NCBI GenBank assembly: GCA_033558025.1
Contig: JAUCEF010000090.1
Location: forward strand, 1-36,537
Origin: Phytophthora sp. 'mugwort'
Taxonomy: Eukaryota > Oomycota > Peronosporomycetes > Peronosporales > Peronosporaceae
Length of the DNA stretch: 36,537 nucleotides
Direction: 5' to 3'
In this document: positions 1 through 8,422 of the stretch, piece by piece
Layout of the letters: each line of letters begins with the position of its first letter
Numbering within the stretch: the first letter of the stretch is position 1
Made by a program: the position numbers and the translations under genes
The notes under the pieces: model-generated
Told to the model about the DNA's origin: nothing
Database searches by the model: none
Seen by the model: only the letters and a program-made list of their open reading frames with translations

Positions 1-50
1 ATAATTTAATAACATATTTATAAATTTTTTTAAATATAATAAATTTAAAC

Positions 51-123
51 GGAAAAAACGGGACTTGAACCCGCGACTTATAGCGTGACAAGCTACCACT
101 CTAACCAACTGAGCTATTTTTCC
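51..123 (-). tRNA. trnD: tRNA-Asp (GUC)
   Basis: The complement folds as a cloverleaf with a 7-bp acceptor stem, a D-arm containing GGTTAGAG and a T-arm containing GTTCAAGTC. The 7-base anticodon loop TTGTCAC gives GUC. Confidence 0.93.
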
Positions 124-159
124 AATATAAAATATTATATCTTATTTTTGTATATTTTA

Positions 160-879
160 TTAATGTAAATTTAAAGCATCATTTATATACATACACGTTA
201 AAATCGTAAACACATATGCCTGAATTAAAGCTACAGCAATTTCTAAACCAACCAATAATACAATAATTATTAATGGAATAAAATGTGCCATAAAAATAAA
301 ACTATTTACATTTAACATAGCCCAAGCAAAACCTGCAATTACTTTTAATAAAGTATGTCCAGCCATCATATTTGCAAATAATCGTACAGGTAAACTAATT
401 ACACGAAAAATGTATGAAACTAATTCAATAGGTACTAAGATGGGAACTAATGCTATACTTGCACCACTAGGTAATAATAAATTTAAAAAATTAAATTTAT
501 GTTTTTTAATTCCAATTAAATTAAAACCTAAATAAATTGTTAATGCTAAAGTAAACGTAATAATTAAATGACTTGTTATAGTAAAACTGTATGGAATCAT
601 TCCTATTAAATTACATAATAAAATAAAAAAAAAAACAACAAAAATTAATGAAACAAAATATTTACCAGCTTTTCCTATACTAGAATAAGTTAATTCAATT
701 GTAATATTAAAAATCATTTCAAAAATTTGTTGAAAACGTGTTGGAATAAATTTAGTTTTTATACATGTAAATATATATAAATAAACTAAACCTATTACTA
801 AAATTAAAGAAGCATTAGTAAATACAAAAGGTATTTGAAAAATAGGTAAAATTTCAAATTGTTCTAAAGGACTAACCAT
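160..879 (-). CDS. atp6: ATP synthase F0 subunit a
   Basis: This is subunit a of the ATP synthase, an inner-membrane protein that forms the proton half-channels next to the c-ring. The product is 239 aa, the usual length, and is strongly hydrophobic with about six membrane segments. The hallmark segment SLPVRLFANMMAGH lies at residues 162-175, with the essential arginine at about 166. The start is the first ATG after cox3, 24 bp downstream of the cox3 stop on the minus strand. Subunit 8 (atp8) is encoded far away at 27.4 kb, and subunit c (atp9) is not in the window. Confidence 0.97.
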   Translation of the reverse strand: MVSPLEQFEILPIFQIPFVFTNASLILVIGLVYLYIFTCIKTKFIPTRFQQIFEMIFNITIELTYSSIGKAGKYFVSLIFVVFFFILLCNLIGMIPYSFTITSHLIITFTLALTIYLGFNLIGIKKHKFNFLNLLLPSGASIALVPILVPIELVSYIFRVISLPVRLFANMMAGHTLLKVIAGFAWAMLNVNSFIFMAHFIPLIIIVLLVGLEIAVALIQAYVFTILTCMYINDALNLH

Positions 880-903
880 AAAAATTATTAATTTTTTAAT
901 AAA

Positions 904-1818
904 TTAATTACCTCCCCACCAGTAAACTGCTACAAATAAAAATAACCAAACAACATCTACAAAATGCCAATACCAAGCTGCAGCTTCAAAACCGAAATGA
1001 TGTTGTTTTGTAAAATGATGATTAATTAATCTAATAGTACTTACTATAATAAAAATAGTACCTACAATAACGTGAATACCATGAAAACCTGTTAATAAAA
1101 AAAAAGTTGTACCATAAATACTATCAGAAATTGAAAAAGTACTTTCAATATATTCATAGGCTTGAATTAAAGTAAAAAAAAAAGCTAATAAAATTGTAAT
1201 AATTAAACTTAAAATAGCATTTTTTCTATCACCAAAAACTATTGAATGGTGTGCCCAAGTAATAGTTGCCCCAGATGATAATAATATTACAGTATTTAAT
1301 AAAGGAATACCCCAAGCATTAACAGTTTCAATACCTAATGGTGGCCATAAAGATCCAATTTCAGGTGTTGGTGCTAAAGCTGAATGAAAAAAAGCCCAAA
1401 AAAAACTAACAAAAAATAGTAATTCACTAAAAATAAATAAAAGCATACCATTTCTTAAACCTAATTGTACTTGTTTAGTATGTTGACCTTCATATACAGC
1501 TTCTCTAACTATATCACGAAACCAAGTATACATTGTTAAAATAATCATTAAAAATCCTGTTAAAATTAAGAAATTACTGCCAATATAACCATGAAAATAC
1601 ATAGCACCACCAAAAGTTAAAAAAAAAAGTCCAAAAGAAATTATAAAAGGCCAAGGACTTGGATCTACTAAATGATAAGGATGTTTTTGTGTATTTTGTA
1701 TATTATTACTAATTTCTTTTAAAATTTTTAAATCATTTTGAAATTTATCGATATTAGAATCATTTGTTGTAGTTTCTATTTGTAAATTTTTTTTATTAAT
1801 ATAATAATAATTTTTCAT
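904..1818 (-). CDS. cox3: Cytochrome c oxidase subunit 3, with N-terminal extension
   Basis: This is core subunit III of complex IV, a seven-helix inner-membrane protein. The product is 304 aa. From about residue 45 onward it matches the family, beginning with QKHPYHLVDPSPWP and ending with WYWHFVDVVWLFLF and a terminal VYWWGG. The first 42 or so residues are hydrophilic, rich in Asn and Lys, and not part of the usual COX3, which normally begins just before the QKHP motif. No other in-frame ATG lies nearer the conserved start, so the extension is probably translated unless a non-ATG start is used. atp6 follows on the same strand. Confidence 0.96.
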   Translation of the reverse strand: MKNYYYINKKNLQIETTTNDSNIDKFQNDLKILKEISNNIQNTQKHPYHLVDPSPWPFIISFGLFFLTFGGAMYFHGYIGSNFLILTGFLMIILTMYTWFRDIVREAVYEGQHTKQVQLGLRNGMLLFIFSELLFFVSFFWAFFHSALAPTPEIGSLWPPLGIETVNAWGIPLLNTVILLSSGATITWAHHSIVFGDRKNAILSLIITILLAFFFTLIQAYEYIESTFSISDSIYGTTFFLLTGFHGIHVIVGTIFIIVSTIRLINHHFTKQHHFGFEAAAWYWHFVDVVWLFLFVAVYWWGGN

Positions 1819-1878
1819 AAGAATTTTATAATTTGTAATAATTAATTATTTAATGATAAATAATGTATTTTAAAAAAA

Positions 1879-2310
1879 TTAATCAAAAATAAGATTAAAT
1901 TTTAATTTTTTTATATTTTTATAATATTGTTTTTTTGTATTGATTGTTTTACTTTTATTTTTTGAAGTTTGAATAATTTCGTTTGTTATGTTTTTTAAAT
2001 TTGCATTTAAAAGTAACCACGATATCGATTTTTTAATTTGTTTATCTTCATTTAAAAGCATTAAAAAATATCTATCTTTTTTTTTTTTTTTTTTATTTCG
2101 TTTTTTATTTGGAATACTTATTGCTTTTAATTTCGGTAATAAATTTTCAATTGATTTAAATAAAATAAAATTCGGTTTTTGTTTTGTAATTTTTTTTAAA
2201 GTAATTAAAATATTTATAAATATGTTTTCAGAACAAGTTTTTTTTCCTTTTTTTAATAACATATTTATAAATAATTTTTTTATTTTATACTCTTCGTATT
2301 TTAGTTCCAT
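1879..2310 (-). CDS. rps7: Ribosomal protein uS7
   Basis: This small-subunit protein binds the 3' major domain of SSU rRNA. The product is 143 aa, somewhat shorter than bacterial S7, and Lys/Asn-rich like its neighbours. The family pattern is visible: a helical N-terminus ending in LLKKGKK, a central P.....I..PNKK loop, and a C-terminal segment with SISWLLLNA. It overlaps the 3' end of rps12 by 26 nt, keeping the bacterial str-operon order S12-S7, which is the strongest support. A run of 18 A bases codes for six lysines without breaking the frame. Confidence 0.9.
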   Translation of the reverse strand: MELKYEEYKIKKLFINMLLKKGKKTCSENIFINILITLKKITKQKPNFILFKSIENLLPKLKAISIPNKKRNKKKKKKDRYFLMLLNEDKQIKKSISWLLLNANLKNITNEIIQTSKNKSKTINTKKQYYKNIKKLKFNLIFD

Positions 2311-2665
2311 ATTTTGATCTTGATGTTTTTCGAGAATAAATCCCTAATAAATCATATTTACCACGAATTACATGATATTTTACTCCAGGTAAATCTTTTA
2401 CACGACCTCCTCTAACTAATACTATTGAATGTTCTTGTAAAGTATGACCAATACCTGGAATATAAGTAATTATTGTATACCTACTAGATAGGTGTACTTT
2501 TGCTACTTTACGCATAGCAGAATTTGGTTTTTTAGGTGTTGTATTATAAACTTTTAAACAAATACCTTTACGTTGAGGACATTGTTTTAAAGCTGGACTT
2601 TTATTTCTTTTTTTTTTTTCTAAACGTTTTTGTTTTTTTAAAAATAATTGATTAATTGTTGACAT
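2285..2665 (-). CDS. rps12: Ribosomal protein uS12
   Basis: This decoding-centre protein of the small subunit is 126 aa and highly conserved. It begins MSTINQLF, has [11 protein letters not shown] and [16 protein letters not shown] in the N-terminal half, [20 protein letters not shown] in the middle, [14 protein letters not shown] near the C-terminus, and ends [12 protein letters not shown] longer reading frame runs upstream through trnV, so the ATG at 2665, just past that tRNA, was chosen; it matches family starts. Its 3' end overlaps rps7, suggesting co-translation. Confidence 0.97.
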   Translation of the reverse strand: MSTINQLFLKKQKRLEKKKRNKSPALKQCPQRKGICLKVYNTTPKKPNSAMRKVAKVHLSSRYTIITYIPGIGHTLQEHSIVLVRGGRVKDLPGVKYHVIRGKYDLLGIYSRKTSRSKYGTKIRRV

Positions 2666-2683
2666 ATTATTTGTTATTTTATT

Positions 2684-2755
2684 GAATAATAACGGACTCG
2701 AACCGCTAACATTTTCGGTGTAAACGAAATACTCTACCAATTGAGTTAATTATTC
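2684..2755 (-). tRNA. trnV: tRNA-Val (UAC)
   Basis: Cloverleaf on the complement. The anticodon arm TTTCG/CGAAA encloses the loop TTTACAC (UAC). First of a tight cluster of four minus-strand tRNAs upstream of rps12. Confidence 0.92.
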
Positions 2756-2758
2756 ATT

Positions 2759-2831
2759 GGGCCTAAGTAGATTTGAACTACTGACTTTACACTTATCAGG
2801 CGTATACTCTAACCAACTGAGTTATAGGCCC
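2759..2831 (-). tRNA. trnI: tRNA-Ile (GAU)
   Basis: Cloverleaf on the complement with perfect acceptor GGGCCTA/TAGGCCC and anticodon loop CTGATAA (GAU). Confidence 0.93.
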
Positions 2832-2834
2832 TTT

Positions 2835-2905
2835 TGAAGTAAAAGGATTCGAACCTTTGATTTTCCGTACCAAAAACGGAGGCCTTACCACTTGGCTATA
2901 CTTCA
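2835..2905 (-). tRNA. trnQ: tRNA-Gln (UUG)
   Basis: Cloverleaf on the complement with acceptor TGAAGTA/TACTTCA and anticodon loop TTTTGGT (UUG). Confidence 0.92.
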
Positions 2906-2920
2906 AAATAAATAAAATAT

Positions 2921-2993
2921 ATGCTTAGAAAGATTTGAACTTTCATTTTATAGATCCGCAATCTAACGCTTTATCCATTTAAGCTATAAGCAT
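2921..2993 (-). tRNA. trnR: tRNA-Arg (GCG)
   Basis: Cloverleaf on the complement with acceptor ATGCTTA/TAAGCAT. The anticodon loop TTGCGGA gives GCG, which would read CGY. This is an unusual Arg anticodon for bacteria but is found in stramenopile mitochondria. Confidence 0.85.
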
Positions 2994-3003
2994 AAGTTTA
3001 ATT

Positions 3004-3330
3004 TTAATTTTTTTTTATAATTTTAATATTTATTAATGAATTTTTAGATAAAAATTTTTTAATTAAAACTAAAAAATTTAATAAATAAAAAATATTTTTA
3101 AATTTTATATTAATTTTAGAAGTATAATTTTTATGAATAAAATGTTCACGTGATTTTTTATTTACATGGGGAGATCTTAATAATGTAAAAATTTTTTTTT
3201 TTTGTTTTGTTTGAAATACACCGGGTATTTGAATATTTTTGAATTTATTAATTTTTTTTAATTTTAATAAATTTTGTTTGAGTTGATTTATTTTTTGAAA
3301 TGATTTAAAAGTTATTCTTAAAAGATACAT
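3004..3330 (-). CDS. rps10: Ribosomal protein uS10
   Basis: This small-subunit protein of the head domain is 108 aa, close to the bacterial length. The diagnostic segment LRSPHVNKKSREHF is at about residues 51-64, matching the S10 signature RSPH.dKKSREqFe. The N-terminus (YLLRITFKSF) and the hydrophobic C-terminal part fit the S10 fold. It sits alone between trnF and trnR on the minus strand, away from the main ribosomal cluster at 24-31 kb. Confidence 0.9.
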   Translation of the reverse strand: MYLLRITFKSFQKINQLKQNLLKLKKINKFKNIQIPGVFQTKQKKKIFTLLRSPHVNKKSREHFIHKNYTSKINIKFKNIFYLLNFLVLIKKFLSKNSLINIKIIKKN

Positions 3331-3347
3331 ATTTTAATAATAAAATT

Positions 3348-3420
3348 GTCTGGAGGTGGATTTGAACCACCGACACAAAGATTTTCAGTCTTTTACTCTA
3401 ACCAACTGAGCTATCCAAAC
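3348..3420 (-). tRNA. trnF: tRNA-Phe (GAA)
   Basis: Cloverleaf on the complement with acceptor GTTTGGA/TCCAGAC. The anticodon arm AAAGA/TCTTT encloses the loop CTGAAAA (GAA). Confidence 0.93.
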
Positions 3421-3426
3421 TAAATA

Positions 3427-4920
3427 TTATATTAATAAATATAAATAAATTTTGTTTAAATTTATTAATATAATATTAGGATAAATAAATAAAAATAAAA
3501 TAAATTGAGTACTAATTAATAATATTATACTTTGACTTTTATTTATTTGTGAAATATACATTTTTCTAAATATTTTTTCAAAATAAATAATTTTAATTAT
3601 TTTTAAATAATAAAAAGAGCTTAAAACACTTATAATAATACCAAAAAATACTAAACTAAAATAATTATTTTTAATAGCTGAAAAAAATATAAATAATTTT
3701 GAAAAAAAACCCGCTAATGGGGGTATACCAGCTAATGAAAAAATATTTATGATTATAATAATAGCAATTAATTTATTAATAGTATATATATTTGATAAAT
3801 CTGTTAAATATTTAATTGGTTTATGATTGATATTTAAAGATAAATAAGAAGTCCATAAATTAATACTTGTTATAATATAAATTATAATATATAATAAAAT
3901 AAATGGAATATTATTTAACATATTTGAAGTAAATCCTATTAATATAAAACCTACATGACTTATTGCACTATAAGCTAATAATCTTTTGATTTTTTTTTGT
4001 TGTAATGCCGATAATGCACCGATTAACATAGATAAAAATGAAATAATATAAAAAAAAATTTCAAAGAAATATGAAATATTAAAAAAAATCTCAAAAAATA
4101 AACGAATTAAAATTCCTATAAAAGCAATTTTTGGTACAATAGCAAAAAAACTTGAAATATTATTTGGAGCACCTTCATATACATCAGGCAACCAAAAATG
4201 AAAAGGTGTAGCACCTATTTTAAATAAAATACCAACTAAAATAAAAATTAATCCATAAGATAAACTAATTAATATATTTATATTATCTAAAAAATTTATA
4301 TTTGATAATATTAAAAAAATATTATTAAAATTTAATGAACCTGTAATAGCATAAATTATTGAAGAACCAAATAGAATAAAACCTGAAGCAATTGATCCTA
4401 AAATAAAATATTTTAAACCAGCCTCAATTGATAATATCGATTTTTTTTGGGTGGATGTTAATATATAAAAACTTAAACTTTGTAATTCAATTGCTAAATA
4501 TAAAGTAATAAAATGATTTGCAGATACCAATAACATTAAACCCAATAATGATATTAACATTAATATATTAATTTCATATGAATTTATTTTTTGTTGTATT
4601 AAATATTTTTGTTGTATTAAAAAACAAATAATTGTTAATAAAATTAAAATTATTTTAATAAATTGTGTAAAATTATTAATAAGTAATACACCATTTAATA
4701 TGTTACTTGAAATATTTGTTATATTTAACGTTAATATTAAAAGAATTAATAATAAATATATTATTATAGTAGTAATATTTTTAATAATCAAAATTTTTTG
4801 AGCATTTTGATTTTTTTTATAAAAAACACCAAATAATAATAAAATTAATAAAAAAGTTGTTAAAAAAAATTCGGGGATAATAATTTCAAAATTATTATTA
4901 AAAATTTCCTGAAAAAACAT
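3427..4920 (-). CDS. nad2: NADH dehydrogenase subunit 2
   Basis: This is a proton-pumping membrane-arm subunit of complex I, an antiporter-like protein. The product is 497 aa, normal for protist nad2, with about 14 hydrophobic segments. Family landmarks include ITLYLAIELQSLSFYIL at about residues 138-154, the long helix with GILFKIGATPFHFWLPDVYEGAP, and LLAYSAISHVGFILIG after the charged IKRLLAY start. Its start faces nad7 across a 116-bp spacer, so the two are transcribed divergently. trnF follows 6 bp downstream. Confidence 0.96.
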   Translation of the reverse strand: MFFQEIFNNNFEIIIPEFFLTTFLLILLLFGVFYKKNQNAQKILIIKNITTIIIYLLLILLILTLNITNISSNILNGVLLINNFTQFIKIILILLTIICFLIQQKYLIQQKINSYEINILMLISLLGLMLLVSANHFITLYLAIELQSLSFYILTSTQKKSILSIEAGLKYFILGSIASGFILFGSSIIYAITGSLNFNNIFLILSNINFLDNINILISLSYGLIFILVGILFKIGATPFHFWLPDVYEGAPNNISSFFAIVPKIAFIGILIRLFFEIFFNISYFFEIFFYIISFLSMLIGALSALQQKKIKRLLAYSAISHVGFILIGFTSNMLNNIPFILLYIIIYIITSINLWTSYLSLNINHKPIKYLTDLSNIYTINKLIAIIIIINIFSLAGIPPLAGFFSKLFIFFSAIKNNYFSLVFFGIIISVLSSFYYLKIIKIIYFEKIFRKMYISQINKSQSIILLISTQFILFLFIYPNIILINLNKIYLYLLI

Positions 4921-5036
4921 AATGTAATAAAAGAAATAAATATTTTAAAAATACTTACTTACTATATATGCTATATATTTATAAAAAAATTAATTTATAA
5001 ATATTATATTTTTATTAAAAAAAAAAAAAAAAAAAA
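4921..5036. promoter_or_regulatory. Divergent promoter spacer between nad2 and nad7
   Basis: This 116-bp spacer separates two divergent gene sets, so it must hold, or lie near, transcription starts for both. It contains ATATGCTATATA at 4966-4977, nearly palindromic and matched at 11 of 12 bases in the rpl2/rps13 divergent spacer. It ends in about 20 consecutive A directly before the nad7 ATG. The promoter role is inferred from position and motif sharing only. Confidence 0.45.
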
Positions 5037-6215
5037 ATGTCATTAAAAAAAATTAAAAATTTTTCTATAAATTTTGGTCCACAACATCCAGCGGCTCATG
5101 GTGTTTTACGTTTAATTTTAGAATTAAACGGTGAAGTTGTTAAAAAAGCTGATTCACATATAGGTTTATTACATAGAGGTACAGAAAAATTAATTGAATA
5201 TAAAAATTATTTACAGGCGTTACCTTATTTTGATCGTTTAGATTATGTATCTATGATGTGTCAAGAACATGCATATGTTTTGGCTATTGAAAAATTATTA
5301 AATTGTGATATACCTTTACGAGCACAATATATAAGAGTTTTATTTTCAGAAATAACACGTATCTTAAATCATTTATTAGCTGTATGTTGTCATGCTTTAG
5401 ATGTAGGAGCTATGACACCTTATTTTTGGGGATTTGAAGAACGTGAGAAATTAATGGAATTTTATGAACGTGTTTCTGGTGCACGTATGCATGCAGCTTA
5501 TTTTAGACCTGGAGGTGTTAATCAAGATTTGCCTAAAGGTTTGTTAAATGATATATATATTTTTTGTGAACAATTTAATACCCGTTTAGATGAAATTGAA
5601 GAAATGTTAACTAATAATAGAATTTGGAAACAAAGATTAGTAGATATTGGTATTATATCTGCTAAAGATGCTTTAAATTTTGGTTTTAGTGGTGTTATGT
5701 TACGTGGATCAGGTATTTCATGGGATTTACGTAAAACACAACCTTATGAAATTTATGATCAATTAAAATTTGATATACCTGTAGGTACAAATGGCGATTG
5801 TTATGATCGTTATTTAATTAGAATAGAAGAAATGCGACAATCAATTCGAATTATTTTGCAAGTACTTAATAAAATTCCCCAAGGTCCTATTAAATTAGAT
5901 GATAAAAAAATTACAAATCCAAATAGAATTCAAATTAAAAATTCTATGGAGTCTTTAATTCATCATTTTAAATATTATTCAGAAAATATTTGTGTAAATG
6001 CTGGTGAAACTTATACAGTTATTGAGGCACCTAAAGGTGAGTATGGTGTTTATTTAGTAGCAGATGGTACAAATAAACCCTACAGATGTAAAATTAAATC
6101 ACCAGGATTTTTACATTTACAAGCATTAGATTTTATAGCTAAAAATCATATGATTGCTGATGTTGTTACAATTATTGGTACTTTAGATGTTGTTTTTGGT
6201 GAAATTGATCGTTAA
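5037..6215 (+). CDS. nad7: NADH dehydrogenase subunit 7 (49-kDa subunit)
   Basis: This is a peripheral-arm subunit of complex I that helps form the quinone-binding pocket; it is related to the large subunit of NiFe hydrogenases. The product is 392 aa, full length. Landmarks are [14 protein letters not shown] near the N-terminus, [14 protein letters not shown] at about residues 41-54, [13 protein letters not shown] at about 68-80, and a conserved C-terminus with [14 protein letters not shown] and VVFGEIDR. It is the first gene of the plus-strand unit, preceded by an A-only leader of about 20 bases. Confidence 0.97.
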   Translation: MSLKKIKNFSINFGPQHPAAHGVLRLILELNGEVVKKADSHIGLLHRGTEKLIEYKNYLQALPYFDRLDYVSMMCQEHAYVLAIEKLLNCDIPLRAQYIRVLFSEITRILNHLLAVCCHALDVGAMTPYFWGFEEREKLMEFYERVSGARMHAAYFRPGGVNQDLPKGLLNDIYIFCEQFNTRLDEIEEMLTNNRIWKQRLVDIGIISAKDALNFGFSGVMLRGSGISWDLRKTQPYEIYDQLKFDIPVGTNGDCYDRYLIRIEEMRQSIRIILQVLNKIPQGPIKLDDKKITNPNRIQIKNSMESLIHHFKYYSENICVNAGETYTVIEAPKGEYGVYLVADGTNKPYRCKIKSPGFLHLQALDFIAKNHMIADVVTIIGTLDVVFGEIDR

Positions 6216-6253
6216 TATTAATTATTAGAATAAAATTTTATTTTCAATAAATT

Positions 6254-6673
6254 ATGCAAAAAAAAAAATTTAAAAAGTATAAATTAAATCAATTACAAAA
6301 AATTAAACAAACTTATAAATATATATATATATTTCGTTATAATGATTTAAATATTAATGAAATAATATCTTTAAAAAAAAAAATTAAAAAATTTGATTAT
6401 AAATCTTTAATATTAAATCAAAATTTAATTATTGATATTTTTTTAAAATTAAAAGGACAAGGTTCTATTTTAATAATTTATGGAAATAATGAATTAAATT
6501 TAATAAGGGATTTATATAATTTTAAAAAACTTGAATTAATTTATTTGAGTATTCAAAATAATATTTATTCTAATTTAAAAGTAAAACAAATATTATCTAA
6601 AAACTATCCACCTTTAAATAATTTAATTGTTCAATCATTTTTAAATTTTATATATTATTTAAGAAAAATTTAA
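6254..6673 (+). CDS. Probable ribosomal protein uL10
   Basis: The product is 139 aa, Lys/Asn/Ile-rich and soluble. Its order of elements resembles the N-terminal rRNA-binding domain of L10: a helix (LNQLQKIKQTY), a strand (YIYIFRY), NDLNINEIISLKKKIKKF as the residue-selection helix, NLIIDIFLKLKGQGSILIIYG, then LIRDLYNFKK and a closing helix. In L10 these correspond to FVVDYRGLT....LR..LR, a KGP.A/ILIFG loop and a final helix. L10 is mitochondrially encoded in some protists and plants. There is no strong signature motif, so the call rests on pattern and on the lack of a better candidate. It lies between nad7 and trnH. Confidence 0.5.
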   Translation: MQKKKFKKYKLNQLQKIKQTYKYIYIFRYNDLNINEIISLKKKIKKFDYKSLILNQNLIIDIFLKLKGQGSILIIYGNNELNLIRDLYNFKKLELIYLSIQNNIYSNLKVKQILSKNYPPLNNLIVQSFLNFIYYLRKI

Positions 6674-6676
6674 AAA

Positions 6677-6750
6677 GGCGATTATAACTTAAAGGTAGAG
6701 TGTTAGATTGTGGGTCTAAGTGTTATGGGTTCAAGTCCCATTTTTCGCCC
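6677..6750 (+). tRNA. trnH: tRNA-His (GUG)
   Basis: Cloverleaf with anticodon arm TTAGA/TCTAA enclosing the loop TTGTGGG (GUG). The discriminator base is C, expected for His, where it pairs with an extra 5' G added after transcription. The two inner acceptor pairs are T-T mismatches. Confidence 0.88.
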
Positions 6751-6771
6751 ATTTTTAAATTAAATTTTTTT

Positions 6772-8247
6772 ATGTTTAATAAGTTTATATTAATTTTTTT
6801 ACTTATTTTACCATTAATTACGGTTATTATATTAGCTTTTTCGAAAAATGAAAAATTTATAAAAAATTTTAGTATTTTTATGTCTTTTTTCATTTTTTTA
6901 ATGTCATTACCTTTATGGATTTTATTTGATAAATCAACTTCTAATTTTCAATATTTATTTAAAATAGAATGGATTAGTCAATTTAATATTAATTTTTATT
7001 TAGGTATTGATGGTATTTCATTATTTTTTATAATTTTAACAACATTTTTGATTCCAATCTGTATGTTAATTAGTTATGAAATGATTAATAAAAATATAAA
7101 AGAATATTTTATTTTATATTTTATTTTAGAATTTTGTTTAATCATTTCATTTAGTATATTAGATGTACTTATTTTTTATATTTTCTTTGAAAGTGTATTA
7201 ATTCCTATGTTTTTAATTATAGGTATTTGGGGTTCAAGAGAACGTAAAATTAAAGCTTCATATTTGTTTTTTATGTATACATTAGCAGGTTCATTATTTA
7301 TGTTTATTGCCATTATTCATTTATTTTTAACTGTGGGTACAACTGATTATCAAATATTATATTATAGTAATTTTAATTTTTCATATGAAAAATTTTATTT
7401 CTTAGCTTTTTTTTTATCATTTGCTGTTAAAGTTCCAATGTTACCTTTTCATGTTTGGTTACCGGAAGCACATGTTGAAGCACCTACCGCAGGTTCTGTA
7501 CTATTAGCTGGTATTTTATTAAAATTAGGATCATACGGTATGATTAGGTTTTTAGTTCCTTTATTTCCTAAAGCTGCATTATATTTTACACCGTATATTT
7601 TAGTTTTATGTTTAATATCTGTTATTTATGCGTCATTAACAGCTATACGACAAACAGATTTGAAACGTATTATTGCTTATGCATCAGTTGCTCATATGAA
7701 TTTTATAATATTGGGTATTTTTTCTTTAACTATTCAAGGATTAGAAGGTAGTATTATTCAAATGATTAGTCATGGTTTAGTATCGAGTGGTTTATTTTTT
7801 TCAATTGGATGTTTATATGATCGATATCATACAAGATTTATTAATTATTATGGTGGTTTAGCACATACAATGCCTTTATTTTGTATTGCATTATTTATTT
7901 ATGTATTAGCAAATATGTCTATTCCAGGTTCAAGTAGTTTTGTGGGTGAAATTCTTATTTTAACTGGAGTTTTTGAAGATAATACTACAACAGCTGTTTT
8001 TGCGACAATTGGTATGTTTTTGGGTGGGGTATATTCTTTATTATTTTATAATCGAATTTGTTATGGTAATATTCAAAATATTTATTTAAAAATTTATTAT
8101 GATTTAACTTATCGTGAATTTTTAATTCATTTAATATTAATTATAAATATCTTTTTATTAGGTTTATATCCTAAAATTTTTGAAAGTTGTATGCATGAAA
8201 GTGTTTCAAAAATTTTAATACATATTGATTTTTCTTATTTTTATTAA
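6772..8247 (+). CDS. nad4: NADH dehydrogenase subunit 4
   Basis: This is a proton-pumping, antiporter-like membrane subunit of complex I. The product is 491 aa with about 13-14 membrane segments. Conserved pieces include LGIDGISLFFIILTTFL, the FFESVLIPMFLIIGIWG helix, KVPMLPFHVWLPEAHVEAPTAGSVLLAGILLKLG, and LKRIIAYASVAHMNF. The reading frame is open upstream through trnH, so the ATG at 6772, 21 bp after the tRNA, is taken as the start; it leads directly into a hydrophobic helix. A hairpin overlaps its stop. Confidence 0.97.
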   Translation: MFNKFILIFLLILPLITVIILAFSKNEKFIKNFSIFMSFFIFLMSLPLWILFDKSTSNFQYLFKIEWISQFNINFYLGIDGISLFFIILTTFLIPICMLISYEMINKNIKEYFILYFILEFCLIISFSILDVLIFYIFFESVLIPMFLIIGIWGSRERKIKASYLFFMYTLAGSLFMFIAIIHLFLTVGTTDYQILYYSNFNFSYEKFYFLAFFLSFAVKVPMLPFHVWLPEAHVEAPTAGSVLLAGILLKLGSYGMIRFLVPLFPKAALYFTPYILVLCLISVIYASLTAIRQTDLKRIIAYASVAHMNFIILGIFSLTIQGLEGSIIQMISHGLVSSGLFFSIGCLYDRYHTRFINYYGGLAHTMPLFCIALFIYVLANMSIPGSSSFVGEILILTGVFEDNTTTAVFATIGMFLGGVYSLLFYNRICYGNIQNIYLKIYYDLTYREFLIHLILIINIFLLGLYPKIFESCMHESVSKILIHIDFSYFY

Positions 8248-8265
8248 ACAAAATTTTTTGTTTAA
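8244..8265 (+). terminator. Hairpin at the nad4 stop
   Basis: A self-complementary 22-mer with 9-10 A/T-rich pairs and a tiny loop overlaps the nad4 stop codon and precedes trnE by 6 bp. It could mark the nad4 mRNA 3' end or help processing beside the tRNA. The role is inferred. Confidence 0.35.
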
Positions 8266-8271
8266 TAAAAA

Positions 8272-8343
8272 GCCCTTTTAGTCTAATGGTTAGGACATTA
8301 CCTTTTCACGGTAAAAATACGAGTTCAATTCTCGTAAAGGGTA
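8272..8343 (+). tRNA. trnE: tRNA-Glu (UUC)
   Basis: Cloverleaf with acceptor GCCCTTT/AAAGGGT. The anticodon arm TTACC/GGTAA encloses the loop TTTTCAC (UUC). Confidence 0.92.
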
Positions 8344-8422
8344 TAAAAAATATATATTTGATATATTTTGGTAATTATAATAATTTATAATTATTAAATA
8401 ATATGATAATTTAATAACCTCT

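Noticed and set aside
1988..2317. Plus-strand 109-aa reading frame
   Set aside because: It is the antisense of rps7; Phe-rich because it mirrors lysine codons.
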